The notes under the pieces were generated by a model, which searched no databases, was not told where the DNA came from, and saw only the letters and a list, made by a program, of their open reading frames with translations. The translations under genes and the position numbers were made by a program. This document shows, in pieces, positions 45,621-57,991 of a stretch of 64,000 nt of DNA (position 1 is the first letter of the stretch; each line of letters begins with the position of its first letter). The stretch is from contig NC_073691.1 in the NCBI RefSeq assembly GCF_029784155.1, forward strand, positions 63,804,839 to 63,868,838, in the 5' to 3' direction. The DNA comes from Uranotaenia lowii (lineage: Eukaryota; Arthropoda; Insecta; Diptera; Culicidae).

Positions 45621-48012
45621 GCCCTTAGAGCCAAAGGGGTATAAGTGCATAAAACCTGATTTCGAGAAAAAAGCACTTGAACTTCGTTGTGTTCCAGTAA
45701 ATTCCATAGATATTTTTTATGAATTTTTTTCATGTGAATGATTTTTCTAAATAAAAACAAAGCATTTTACAACATTTTCCCAAAAAAGAACGTTTATTTG
45801 ACGTTTATTGAGGCGATACATATTTTTTAAATTTGGTACTTATACCCCTTTGGCTCCAAACACATGCACTTATACCCCTTTGCCACCAAATAAATTCACT
45901 TATACCCCTTTGCCACCAACAAATTTTCACATCCAGGTTTTTTTTATCTTATTGATATGGGTAAGAAACCATAAATATTCATTGCTACAAGATTCAATTA
46001 GTTTTCGTATAAATATATTTTTTGTTGTTTTGATGAGAAATATACTCTGGTACAGTAGGTTAAGAGTAGAGATGTACCGAATAGTGGTATTCGGCGAACG
46101 GCCGAATACCGAATATTGACCTTTTCAACTATTCGGCCAAACGAATATTCGGCCAAACGAATATTCGGCCGATTATTCGGTCGAATATTCTATTGAGTTT
46201 TTAATGAAAAAAACTAAAGCGATTATTTCAATGCTTTCTATTTCTTCCGTATTAATGCCCCTCATGTTTTAAGTCGATTATTTTCGACCAGATGATATTT
46301 TCGGATGATTCATAACAAGATATTTTTTTAAGTAAGGGCCTTTCTGATTTTAAAAATGTCACAAATTATTGAAAAGACATCAGCTGACTAGTCGCTTCTA
46401 GGGCGTTTATCACCAAAGAGATTGCTTTCCTGTGAAATCTACGATAAAACATGTCGAAACTGGTGCCAAGCTATTTGAAATTGCTTTTCTGCTATTGAAT
46501 TGGATAAATATCGGATTTGAGCTAAATATTTTCAAAATAGTTGTTGAAAAGATAGATGATCTTTAATCTTAAGCATATCATATTTACTTTCAACCACACG
46601 TATCCACATAGTCAGGCATTCAAGACGATTTTGGAAAAAGGAATAAAAAAAGGTCAAAATTTATGTATATTTTAATTTTTTTGCAAAATTGTTATTGAAC
46701 ACAAATTTTAATTTTTTTTTAAATAGGTATTTGAGATTTCGCTTAGCAAATAATCTGAATAAACCCGAGAAAAACTCGGGAAATTTGAAACAATATCTGG
46801 ACATCCCGGCCAGATTTAACTTATCTGGATTCTTTCCTGGATTTATGGGTAAGCCTTAACATATCCATAAAATCTGGAATAAACTATAATCAAAGTATAA
46901 AGCAATATCGTTCAGCATTCTCCTGTACGATCTACAGTGAAAGATACACGGATACACCTTAGATGTTTTTCTGAAACCATAAGTTTTTAATGACTATGTA
47001 GCTTTTACAACATTACTTCTGGATATTTTATAAATTAGCCAAAATTATTTGAAAAAATTACAAGCCTGTAGTAGATATTCGGCCTATTCGGCCTATTCGG
47101 CCGAATACTTAGCTCAACTATTCGGCGAGCCGAATATTCGGCTTAACGGTTTTTCGGCGATATTCGGCGCCGAATATTCGGCCGACCGAATATTCGGTAC
47201 ACCTCTAGTTAAGAGATTTTATGGCTGAAGATCGACCTGGTCTTGGCAACTTCTACTAAATCTCTCCAAACAACGTTTTTTCATCAAGATTAATTGATAA
47301 TAATTCGTGAAAGGTATTTTCCACTAAATTCCAATCACCACGTGTTTTGTACGCCTTTGCCTGATCAATTGGGTATTGGAATGGGACTTGCGGTCACTCT
47401 GAGTTGGTTTTTTACAGTAAATTAACGATAGGCGCTTCAATATTAACCCAATTATCTCGTACAAATACATTTTTTTTTGTACTTTATAAGCCTTTAATCC
47501 GTGACACACTTCATATATCCAGAAATCAGGAATTTTTGATCCGCTAATTTGTTATTGAAATAAAAAAAAAATTATTAAATATATTAATTTTTTTTCTACT
47601 AGAATTATCACTAAATGCAATCAGATGAATTATAGTTGATGGTAAATTTTTAAACATCATCAGCTTTTCAAAAGAAAAGTGAATTACATTAATTTTAAAT
47701 TTTTTTGGTCCCGATGAAAAAACATTACTTTCATGAAATCAAGTTAGGGTTGGTGGCAAAGGGGTATAAGTACGTCAGTTTAATGGACTTTGGAGGCAAA
47801 GGGGTATAAGTGCAGCACTTATACCCCTTTGGCTCCAAACAAAGAGGAAATTTCAGTAAGCACGATTTTTTCAATGAGATCTAAACATAACAAAATAGTG
47901 AAATAAAATTATGATTAAAATAGCATATGATGATTGACAGTCAAGGATTCGTTCTAGATGGTTATCTCGATTTTTTCCATTTTGTCACTTATACCCCTTT
48001 GGCTCCAAGGGC
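45621..48012. mobile_element. long-TIR element with repeated CACTTATACCCCTTTG words
   Basis: Left end GCCCTTAGAGCCAAAGGGGT and right end ACCCCTTTGGCTCCAAGGGC are inverted. The unit CACTTATACCCCTTTG(G/C)C recurs at about 45837, 45867, 45897, 47818 and the right terminus, and inverted near the left terminus, 47758 and 47795. No coding capacity beyond repeat peptides. An 8-bp-duplicating hAT MITE is nested. Target duplication is unclear. Confidence 0.8.
46067..47207. mobile_element. hAT-type MITE rich in ATTCGGCC words
   Basis: Ends TAGAGATGTACCGAATA and TATTCGGTACACCTCTA; GTTAAGAG is duplicated on both sides (46059-46066, 47208-47215). An 8-bp duplication is the hAT signature. The first ~130 and last ~140 bases are tandem-like ATTCGGCC/GGCCGAAT words; the 0.9-kb centre is AT-rich and non-coding. 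Confidence 0.9.
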
Positions 48013-48720
48013 TTCATTTGTCGTTTTTCTCTTTTAAAACTAAGTTTTCGTACAAACGAAATAATTTCACGGTGTGTTTCGTAGAAGGACTTAATGAATA
48101 AAAATATACAGCAACACTAATTTTTGCATGGGCAGAAAGTAGAGCTTTGTCGGTTCATTTTCACCAAAAATTAAAATATTTTGTCGGTGACCCCCCATAC
48201 AAATTTATTTTTTTGAAAATTTACTATTTGAAATCATGAAAAAAAAAGATATATTTTAAGTGTTTTATCATTTCATAGGTGCCGATTCTCTTTTTTTTTT
48301 TTCAATATATTAATATTGAACTGGTAACTCAATAATCTAATCAACATTTTTTCAAAATTAGTTTAAACTTGTTACAGAGCAATTAAAACAAATAAAATTG
48401 CTTAAAAAAGATTATCTAATCCTAAATTAAAAAATCGGCTAGTAAATCCGGTCAGCAGTCTGAGAGGGTCAAATTGTCTGATATATTAGAAAAATCTAGA
48501 ATAATATGAATCCATTCTCTTTAGATTTTCTTATAGTAACAACACTGGATGGAATATAAAACAAAGCTCAATGATTATGAAAATCAGGTCTTACTACTAG
48601 GAACTGCTATATTTCTTTTTGTGATAACGCTTATCGTGATACGATATAGAGTAGAAACGGATGCCTTAATTTAAGCTGAAAAAAAATAAGATAATGAATA
48701 TTCAAATCTAAACGATCCGT
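48013..48720. other. no feature recognised
   Basis: AT-rich spacer between two transposons. Confidence 0.35.
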
Positions 48721-48724
48721 TAAT

Positions 48725-49820
48725 TCTCATCCGCATTAGATTTTGTTACCCTAATCAGCACTAGAAAAGCCAATTTGACACTACAAGCTCAAATCGTTAT
48801 AACTTTTGGCGTGTTCAACCGATCTAAACAAAACTTATATCAATATAAACCTTGTAATGTCAGTAAAATATGTTTAGAACATTATATATAGCTAAAGCTA
48901 CTAGTTTTCTCGTTATACAGCATGAAAGAAAAAAATCCGAAAAAACATACCTCAGGAAAACTGCTGTAGTTCATATATTACACGTCCAAAAAAATATTTG
49001 CCTTATGCATATGAAAGCTAAAGTTATTGTCTACATCATGAAGCCAAGAAATATGTTTAGAAGTTTTTTTTAATGAAAGGATCACAAAAAGTTAAAAAAA
49101 GTGGTCTGAAAAACCATCTTTTTATTCGATTGCTAGTAAAAACTGTTTGAGCGATGGTAGAGTTTTTGAAAAAATATGACTACAAAATTTATTCTAATTC
49201 TAACATTTTGTTGTCTTTAGATTCTTAATGGAACAAAAATTGAATTTACTGGAATTTTTCAAAATTGACTAATTTGCGCGATTTTTTTACAAATTGAAAT
49301 TTCATCTCATTTTGTGGTCCACTGTAAGGTTGTACCCGGATTTTCAGTGCTTTTACTTTGTTTGGACCAAAATTTTTTGGCTTCATGATCTAGACAATAA
49401 CTTCAGCTTTCATATGCATAAGGCAAATATTTTTTTGGACGTGTAATATATGACCAGCAGTTTTCCTGAGGCATGTTTTTTCGGATTTTTTTTTTCATTC
49501 ATTCTTAATAACGAGAAAACTAATAGCTTTATTTTACTGACATACCGAGGTTTCCATTGATATAAGTTTTATATGAAATTCATAATAATTCAAACGACTT
49601 AGATAGATTTCACTTTTGGAGTGTCAAATTGCCACTCTAAGTCGAAAAAGGGAGCTTTTTGGTCCAGCCTGAACCCTGATAAAAAAAAGTAAAGATACAA
49701 TATTAAAGAACTTTTGAATTCATTTAAGGTCCCCGAAATTTTTTTTTGTATTTTGAAGCTTCTGAAAAAAGTTACAAGCCTTGCAATAGTGTCAAAATGA
49801 CACTCTAATGCGGATGAGGG
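48725..49820. mobile_element. TTAA fold-back element (piggyBac-type ends)
   Basis: TTAA (48721-48724) then TTCTCATCCGCATTAGA; right end TCTAATGCGGATGAGGG then TTAA (49821-49824). Inverted arms of some 300 bp or more: CTCAGGAAAACTGCTG at left against CAGCAGTTTTCCTGAGG at right, and GCATGAAAG...ACACGTCC against GGACGTGT. A truncated sister lies at 8588-9213. No transposase. Confidence 0.88.
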
Positions 49821-49824
49821 TTAA

Positions 49825-52209
49825 GCGGTGGTTTTTAAATATAAATATGTTTCTCATAAATGGACAGGAGATTTATATCTCTCAGGAAATTAATTTATAG
49901 TTCAAGATCATATCTGTAAGTTTCAATGAGAATTTTCACCATAGGTTTTACCTTTATTGAAAGATTTGGAAAGATATGGATGAGCAAAATTTCCAACTTT
50001 GAACCTACTGTTCCTGTTTTGGTACTGAATTGATTCCTTTCATTGGACCTGTAAAAAACTGTATGATAGGTTTCAGGAAGAATAAGAGTTCATTGTATGC
50101 AACTTAGAATCTTTATTTTATGCTATCAAAATGAGTGATTTACTATTATCGGCAATTTAGGACTAAAGAAGGCTCTAGGTCCAAAGTAGGAGCACTTACC
50201 CAAATAAATTGAATTTAAAAATAAAAAAAAAACTTTGCCAGGCCCCATGAAGGTCTTCAAACCTGATACTTATCCTAGTTTTTTTTCTACCACAATTCAA
50301 TTTTTTATCATTTCCATCCTCGATGTTGGTGTTTGATGTTTCAGGTGAATTGCATGAATATTATATAAATATTTGACCATTAATCAGTGAAGCTGAACCT
50401 TACGTAAGAGTGCTGAAATTCCTTTCGCTTAAACCTCAATCCTTATATGTTTTGTAACTTTAATCTCAAAGTTTCCTTCAGCGCACTGTTTCATTCACTT
50501 ATTTTCGACATTTTAATCAGCACGTGTCTCGTTACATTTTTGTTTATCGAAATTCAAGATACCAACCCTAGACGTATGCGTATGTAAGCATTATGAAAAG
50601 CCCAAAACCTACTCGGGGGAAAGAGAAATGTGCTTTTATTACACTCGCATAGTCGGTGCAACATAAACAGATCCTTGGTCAGGTTGTTTACAACCGATTT
50701 CTTCCACCTGCTCTTCTGGGATCCTCCCGAAGATTTGAGGCACACGCGCGCTGCTTCACTGAAGCCTAGGTAGGGTATTGAGGGGTAAAATGGAAATTTC
50801 TCTTGAAGAACTGGATGGTTATCAGTTTGTTTAAAAGAAACTTCTGACTGCTGTAATTAAGGTGACACCAAGACATCTTTGTATCTTGGGATAAAATAAC
50901 TCGTATGCGTTATGCTCCTCATTACCCCGATTAAGTGCACGCGCTCACGGTAGAATCGGAAGTGTTCTTCTTGCCTTTTTCTGCTTCTCTCTCGAGATGA
51001 AATAAGCCCCGTACGAAGGAAAGCTTCAAAGAAAGGTGAAAAGTTACGACGACAGGTCTACGCACCTGCCCAGATTCAGTGGCAATTTGGTTTTATGACT
51101 TTACGAATGACATAATCACAGGGCCAGCGAATGCTCAAATCTTCCGAGATTAAGTACGACTTTCTTTCAATTTGTTGTTGCTTCTTTATTTCCTTGTTGA
51201 GCATTATTTAAGCTTATTTGTGAATTTTCATGTTTTGCATATTTGATTCAATCCGATCAAATCAAATGACAAACAAAACGTTTGATATTTGATTTCCTGT
51301 TTTACTTATGAGCTTACATTCAGCGTATCTATTTTTTTCAATTACATTTGAATTTTTCAATAAAAAAAAGGGAAACCCTCTCAACAGTTCAAACTGCCTC
51401 ACTTATAAATGCTTCCAATTTTTGCATGCCTTTCTTTTTCTTAATTTTTTCTCCCTGATATTATCGTAAATCCTTGTGACCTATAGTGAGAGTTTATTTT
51501 TATGATATTGCTTCTTATCAATTGGAACTTGGTGAAATCCGGCTGAGAATCGATTAGGTCAACAGGTTCCATTTTTTTTTATCAAAGTGACTAAACCGTA
51601 GCGATTGAGATACCTAATCGGAACACGCACAGGGAAGCCAAAGGGGCGATGTTTATCAATCAATTACAAATCGATGCAGATGCAGATGATGCCCGGTGGC
51701 GTCATCGCCATGGAACTGGACCAGAAATAACAGGGAAATAACCTGCCGGGTAATAATATTTCGTAACCCCCCCTGGAATCGGTTGGTGAAAAATGAACGG
51801 AAGGCGCGCGCTTTTCGGGTGATATTTTCATCTGCCCTGCAAAAGCACAGCTGCCACACTACAGCTGCTACAGTCATCATCAGCTGTATACTGGATGCTG
51901 TCCCGATAACAGGATCTCTTGATGGGAGTTGTTGGATTTTTTGGGAGCAAATTTAGCAAAAGGTGACGATTTGGTGCGATGTATAATCAACGGGACATTT
52001 CAGGATCTGAACATTCTTGAGTCATCAAATTATTCAAATTTGACCCGAATGACAGAAAATAATAAATTGAATTATTAAATTCAAAGAAAAAATTTCACAT
52101 TATTCCAACCATATTGTATTATTTCGTTGTTGTGTTAAAACATAAGTACATAAATAATATTTTCAAGTTTATTTTGAACAAATTTGCTTGGAATGCCAAC
52201 TTCAATTGA
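49825..52209. other. quiet region, no gene recognised
   Basis: AT-rich with GC-richer, non-repetitive patches near 50930-51150 and 51560-51980 (short ORFs on both strands, none with motifs). Candidate unique host DNA. Confidence 0.35.
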
Positions 52210-52214
52210 CCAGT

Positions 52215-53512
52215 TTTGAATTGGAACCTGGAATACTTTGACACTTGCCCACCTAGGTAAGCTGGCTCAACTTTGTAGAGAAACTGATCGTCTCAAGCTA
52301 TACACATTGGGACTAAACGAAGTACGTTGGCCTAACACTGGAGAACACAAGACACAGTTCGGGCAAGTACTGCTTTACTCTGGCCTACGAGGAGAACACG
52401 TTACTCGGGAACGAGGAGTTGGTTTCCTGTTAAAACCTCAGGCCCATGCAGCTCTCATTATTTAGATGGGAACCGATAAACGAAAGAATAATCGTAGCCT
52501 GATTTAGAACACAGATTAGAAATCTTACAATGGTCCAGTGTTATGCGTCAACTGACGTTGTCGATTTGCAGCGAGGTTGAGAAATTTACAAAAGTCACTT
52601 GGGTATGCCGATCAGAAAATTAAATTGACCACATTTGCATCAGCCGAAAATGGAGAAGGAGCCTTCTTGATGTTCGGAACAAACGAAGCGCAAACACTGC
52701 ATCTGACCATCACCTCGTTCTTGGTGAGATATGTCGGAGAGTTGCGCGAGAGAAGAAGCTCGGACGTCGAAACGACACGTCCGCGCCGGTTGGATAATCC
52801 AAAGGGGAAAAAGATTTTGATTTGAAATTCGTTTATTGGAAAGGGTGCCGTGCGCTATTCCGATTAAGCACCCTCAAAGCGAAAAAGAGCATACGTAGAA
52901 CAGCTTGAATCTCGAGCCTTGGAACTCCCGATAGACGGATCAGCCTATGCTTAAATGCCGCTGATAGACCGAGTAGGTCATCTGTTGACAGATCGAACAG
53001 ATCCTGAGCACTTCTGAGATCCTGTGAACTGAGCATTTTAAACAACTTTGGCGAGTCACGAATAGCGATGGCCAACAGAACCCGCAGTTCAATGCGCCAA
53101 CAGTAAGTCGTCTTAATGGCATCAACTCTGAAGCGCCCTCGCTGGCTGGAATTGAAGTGGCAATCAAAGTCATGAAATCCAAGAAAGAGCCTGGAATCGA
53201 TTGTATCCCTGCTGAAATGCCTATAGCCGGCCCTGCCTTGTCAGCACAAATGTTGCACCGTCTTTTCGCTGACATCTGGGATACTGCAACATTCCCGGCG
53301 AACTAGATGCAGGGTATCCTTGTAAAGGTCCCAAAGAGAGGAAACCTGATAGAGTGCGGTAACTGGCGTAGCATAATTTTGATCTGTACAACTCTCAAAG
53401 TACTCTGCATAGTGATACTGAACATGATCCAGGAGAAGATTGACGCTACACTTCGCCGGCAACAATCTGGATTCCGATCCGAACGATCAAGTGTGAACCA
53501 CACTTTTAGAGG
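52215..53512 (+). pseudogene. decayed RTE-like LINE (endonuclease and early RT)
   Basis: DRLKLYTLGLNEVRWPNTGE (52283-52342) is the endonuclease motif with the catalytic E. Downstream, VMKSKKEPGIDCIPAEM (53167-53218), IWDTATFPA, then CGNWRSIILICTTLKVL and QQSGFRSERSS (53460-53490) are early RT motifs in order. Many frame breaks. It differs clearly from the young RTE at 41.5 kb and ends abruptly at about 53512, where a Jockey-like frame starts. Confidence 0.8.
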
Positions 53513-53514
53513 CC

Positions 53515-54256
53515 GTAATTAATTTGAAGAACTCCACTTCAGCCGGGCAGGATGGAATACCGGCGTGTGTATTGAAATAGTGCCGCACTTTACTGGTGGA
53601 ACCTCTTACGCGCATTTTTAATCAGTCTCTAGAGCAGCAAAAATTTCTAAGCATCTGGAAAAAATCGTTTTTGAGCCCAGTGCACAAAAAAGGTGACAAA
53701 CAAGATGTTCTTAACTACAGAGGTGTCACATCGCTAGCTGCCTGCTCGAAGGTTTTGAGAGGATAGTCAACGATGTCATGTTTTCGACCTGCCGATACCT
53801 GCTGATACCTGCTTTATACCGATATTTCAGCGGCATTTGATTCGGTAAACCATGACAGTCTACTGAAAAAATTGGTTAGATTGGGATTTCCCGAACGATT
53901 GTGTGCGTGGATCAGAAGCTACCTAACGGATTGGCGATTGGCTGTAAAAATAGGTTCTACTGAATCCTCGGACCTTATTCCAAAGTCTGGAGTACCCCAA
54001 GGCAGCAATCTGGGTCCTTACGCTCTTTTGTAACGACATCAACTTGGTGCTGATTGGATGTGGAGTTCTCCTGTACGCGGACGACCTGAAAATATTTTTA
54101 GTCATAAACAGTCAAGCTGATTGTAATGAATTGCAACGCTTCTTGGACACAGTCGTGAATTGGTGCCGTAATAACTTACTTGCCTTGAGCATTGCGAAGT
54201 GCTATATTATCACGTTTGGGCGTAGGAAATTAGGCCAAGAGTCAATATTTGATTAA
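53515..54256 (+). pseudogene. Jockey-like RT relic
   Basis: KNSTSAGQDGIPACVLK (53527), then LNYRGVTSLAACSKVL (53712), DISAAFDSVNHDSLLKKL (53821), IRSYLTDWRLAV, SGVPQGSNLGP (53989), LLYADDLKIF with catalytic DD (54070) and NLLALSIAKC follow in order with several frame changes. The 5' part of the domain joins the RTE relic directly, so the two fragments abut without spacer. Confidence 0.82.
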
Positions 54257-54619
54257 TTAAATAAATTTAGAACGTGGAATAGATAAAATGTGAAAAGCGA
54301 AAAATCGACAAGTAGCAACTATTCGCAGAGAAAATCTGAAAAATGGCAACGTCGTTAGAACTGTTCTCGCACAAGGAAAGCTCAGTAGGCCCATGGGTTG
54401 TAACGTTTTTGCTCGTTTTAAGTGTGCGTAAAAAAATCGCTCTCAAACCACTGGGCTCGCTATGCATGAGAATTCTGTTTCTCTCAGTTTCTCATGCATA
54501 GTTAGCTAGTGTAGAGCAAAGGCGGGACTTCTCATGGGAGCTTTTCATCAACATGCCCTCCTGCCTAAAATTTCAACACCTATCAAGCTTTCTCCTATTG
54601 GCGCACTAATGCGTGGCTC
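54257..54619. other. no gene recognised
   Basis: Spacer between the Jockey relic and the ITmD37E copy; no motif. Confidence 0.35.
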
Positions 54620-55422
54620 AAGGGATACGGTTAAAATATGGTCAAGGGAAAACGCGTGTGTATCGGTGAAATCGTTTATTTCATAAATCAAATTAAATTG
54701 CCTTTTCAAGTTTAATTACTATAAAATTCAGGAAAAATATTCAGTTAGGCTTCCGCTTTTCCAAATCTGAATTGCCGAGCCTTACGCTTAACCCCTGCCA
54801 TCAGATTTTGTACAGCCACCTTGTCCACCTTCTTCGCCGCAGAAAGCCTGTTTGCCTTGAACTGCTGCTCGTCCTTAGCAGTTTTTTGGTCATCTTAAGG
54901 TTCCGCTTGACAATAGCCCAGTATTTCTCAATTGGGCGGAGCTCTGGCGTGTTGTGAAGGTTTTTGTCCTTGGGAACCACCTGCACGTTGTTGGCGGCGT
55001 ACCACTCCATGGCCTTTTTACCGTAATGGCAAGATGCCAAATCCGGCCAGAACAGTACGGAACAACCATGTTTCTTCAGGAAAGGCAGCAGACGTTTATT
55101 CAAACACTCTTTCACGTAAATTTCTTGGTTGACAGTACCGGAAGCTATGAAAATGCTGCTTTTCAAGCAACAGGTACAGATGACTTTCCAAACCAGATAT
55201 TTCTTCGTGAATTTTGACAGTTTCATATGCTTGAAAATATCTGCTACCTTTCCCCTTCCTTTTGCCGTATAAAACTCCTGTCCCGGAAGCTGCGTGTAGT
55301 CGGCTTTGACGTAGGTTTCGTCATCCATTACCACGCAATCAAACTTCGTCAGCATCGTCGTGTACAGCCTCTCGGATCGCGCTTTGGCCGTCGTATTTTG
55401 TTTATCATCGCGATTTGAAGTC

Positions 55423-56609
55423 ACTACTCTGCCGTTGGAAGCATAATTGTCACATGTTACAAAAAGGCAAAGCGAGAAAATCGCAATTAAAGTTTCACTA
55501 AAACATTTTGCTGTTATCGCATAGTTTCGCAACTTTTGTTGACTTCAATGCCGTAGATCTCTAAAGTATACTCCTACCATATGAGCCTCGATCAAATTTT
55601 TCGAAAATGAACTGTTTTTTCAATGAAAACCCTTGTGTGACATTTATGCCGCGAAATTCTATGAATAGTCGAAAAATGGACGCATATTTGTCACACCACG
55701 AACATTTTCTCAGTAGATGTTTGGTTTGGAATTTCGTGCGTGGCTCTTGTGTTTTATTCGTAAATGGAAGCTTAAATTGAAAAAAATCAGGTCTGAATCG
55801 GATTATTCGAAAGCGTACATTATTTGGTGACAAACATGAAGTTTTTAACGGTTCGATCAATAAAACGGCACGGGGAGCCATTTGCGGCAGCTCACTCACT
55901 GTAGAGTAACGATACCAGAAGAGGACAATGAATCCGTTTGAAGTGAATACGGTCCTGGAACAAGTTCCGGATGAAGTAACTCTGGCGGCATACTTCGTAA
56001 ACATTAAAAACATACATCTCCGGTATTTTGCGAGGTGTTTCCAAATAAAAAGTCAAAGCAAAACCAAAGAAGAAAAGGTCTGCTAAAACCTCCGACAATC
56101 ACTTATGGCCATCCTGGACAATTTTGGATTACAGTTCTACGGCGCCGGAAGAGTAATATTTGACTAATGTTGTGAAGTGGGTTTCGTTTGCATGCACTCT
56201 TCCAAGCGCCAGCAACGAACCCGAAGCAGTTTGCAGAGTTTTTCTTGCACATACTGGGATGTCGCGAAAACAGTGACCCTTCCCCCTCTTTATATTTCCA
56301 TGATCCCCTCACGACTATCAAAAACACGTATGCCAAGTTTGGTGAAAATCTATTTAGACATTCCGAAGTTATAATACATTCATTTATAGAGTGTGACAAA
56401 TATGCGTCCAATCGTCTCAGTGTGACAGTTATGCGTCCATTTGTCCCAGTGTGACAAATTGACTTTGAATTTTTCTCGAAATTTCTAGAACAAACTTTAT
56501 GTTTCGACAAAGAATTTCAATAAAACATATAAAATTATCACGATTGGCATCAAAAAGTCAAAAACGTCGAAATGTCACATGTGACAATTATGCGTCCAAC
56601 GGCAGTACT
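55423..56609. mobile_element. TIR element inside the ITmD37E transposase
   Basis: The inner end blocks CTGCCGTTGGAAGCATAATT and AATTATGCGTCCAACGGCAG are inverted; related words (GTGACAAATATGCGTCC, GTGACAGTTATGCGTCC) recur near the right end. AGTC lies at both borders (55419-55422, 56610-56613), a possible 4-bp duplication, but the exact ends are ambiguous. It carries a minus-strand ORF with an intron donor and no transposase. Confidence 0.7.
55888..56098 (-). CDS. mini-ORF in the TIR element within ITmD37E
   Basis: Minus strand from 56098: MSEVLADLFFFGFALTFYLE, with an early hydrophobic stretch, then basic-aromatic sequence to LLYSE, 68 codons. The final codons overlap TACAGTGAGT, a plausible splice donor, and a longer overlapping frame continues at 55561-56013. 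No family recognised. Listed because it repeats the pattern of small gene-like units in transposase-less elements. Confidence 0.25.
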
Positions 56610-57085
56610 AGTCCTGCTCGTTTTTTTGCTCGATGCACGGTTGTAGACGATCCACCCAGCTTATTTGCGGCATCTCGGAGAGAAAGGTTAGGGTTTCGCT
56701 TGAAACTACCGGCAACTCTCTTTGTCGTCTCAGCGGCTTCCGGTTTTCGATTTCCCCCCGATCCAGACTTCCTGGCTGTCGACAAACGTTCCCCAAACAC
56801 TTTAATTACATTTGTAATGGTTGATTTGGCAACTTTTAGCGATTTTGCCAGCTTTGCGTGCGAGTAGCTTGGATTTCCCGATGCGCGAGCAAAATTTTGA
56901 TACGCTGCTCTTCTTCCTTGGACGGCATTTTGACAACTGAAGAGAGAATTCCAAATTCAAAATAGGAGCAACATTCTACACACACACACACACCTTCAAA
57001 ATGAGGGGTGTTCAGGTTTTTTAAAAGCAAAATTGAAAGAAATACGTCAAGTTGATATTGATCAAATTTTGACCATATCACCCTT

Positions 57086-57991
57086 TACCCGCCTTTCTTT
57101 CAAATTTCTATAAAATAAAATTTTCTCTTTCTTTCATTCCGCCTAACATGCCATTAGAATTATAATCATAACAATTAAGGCGATTAAAATCATATAATGT
57201 TTAGGTTTTTTTTACGATGAATAGCGGCTATTTAAACTGCAGTATCTCTATCAACTGCAATTTTACAACAATACGTTTAAAATTGCGTCACAGTTCAACA
57301 TATGATTACAATTTTAGAAGTGACCTAACAACAAATTTTAAAAAGAAGAATTTAAAAGAATTTTATAACGTTATATTTGATTTGATAAGTGTTTGCAGAA
57401 GAAATGATTCAGGTACTGTACATGGAGCTTTAAAAAACTCTTTATTTTGTTTGCAGTTTTCAAAGCTTGTTTTTGTGATACATGTATTTTTGTTTATGTT
57501 TCCAGCAAGTCCTAGCAACAAATTTTTATCACGCGAAAAAGCGTAACTTCATAATCCATAGACATGAAAAAAATCTTTCGCATACTTCCGTACTGGTGAT
57601 ATTTTGAATGTTGAAGTTGAAATTTTTTTCTTATTTTTTGTAAAATCCTTTCAATGCGCCATGTTTATTTCAATGAGTTGATAAAAAATGGGTTTTCGAA
57701 TAATAGTTCAAAATTTTGTGTTCGTGAATTTTGCAAATAATTCATCAACCTAATCAATCATCTTCATTTATGTTAATCGTTTGTAACATGCATAAAAGTC
57801 ACAGTATAGTTTTTGAATTTTCAAATGTAATTCTCTATTTTTTTAAATTTTTACAAAGAAAACTCTGGGATTTTTAGAAATGGTTTTCAAGTCGAGTATT
57901 TATTCAAATTAATTGGAAAATTTTTGTTTGCAAAATAAACGTTAATTTTTCGGAGCTCCACTGTTTGGAATAATCATGCAATTTAAAGTAT
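57086..57991. other. no feature recognised
   Basis: AT-rich DNA; a 109-codon ORF (57217-57546, +) has no motif and biased AT-rich composition. Confidence 0.35.

Larger units (their letters stand above)
54745..56928 (-). pseudogene. ITmD37E transposase, split by an insertion
   Basis: The N-terminus MPSKEEEQRIKILLAHREIQ starts at 56928. The HTH part RDAANKLGGSSTTVHRAKKR is in another frame after a shift and stops at the insertion. After the insertion the frame reads NRDDKQNTTAKARSERL, MDDETY, PDLASCHY and TPELRPIEKYW, again with 37 residues between the last catalytic D and E. Unlike copy 1 the tryptophan codons are intact. A frameshift near 54893 alters the last 40 residues. Better preserved than copy 1 in the catalytic core. 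Confidence 0.9.
54620..57085 (-). mobile_element. second ITmD37E transposon, interrupted
   Basis: The right end is ATATCACCCTT followed by TA (57086-57087); the left end AAGGGATACGG has lost two bases and its flanking TA. It encodes the same transposase as 24178-25462 on the opposite strand and is split by a 1187-bp element at 55423-56609. A (CA)n tract at 56980-56993 lies in its 5' UTR. Confidence 0.9.
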
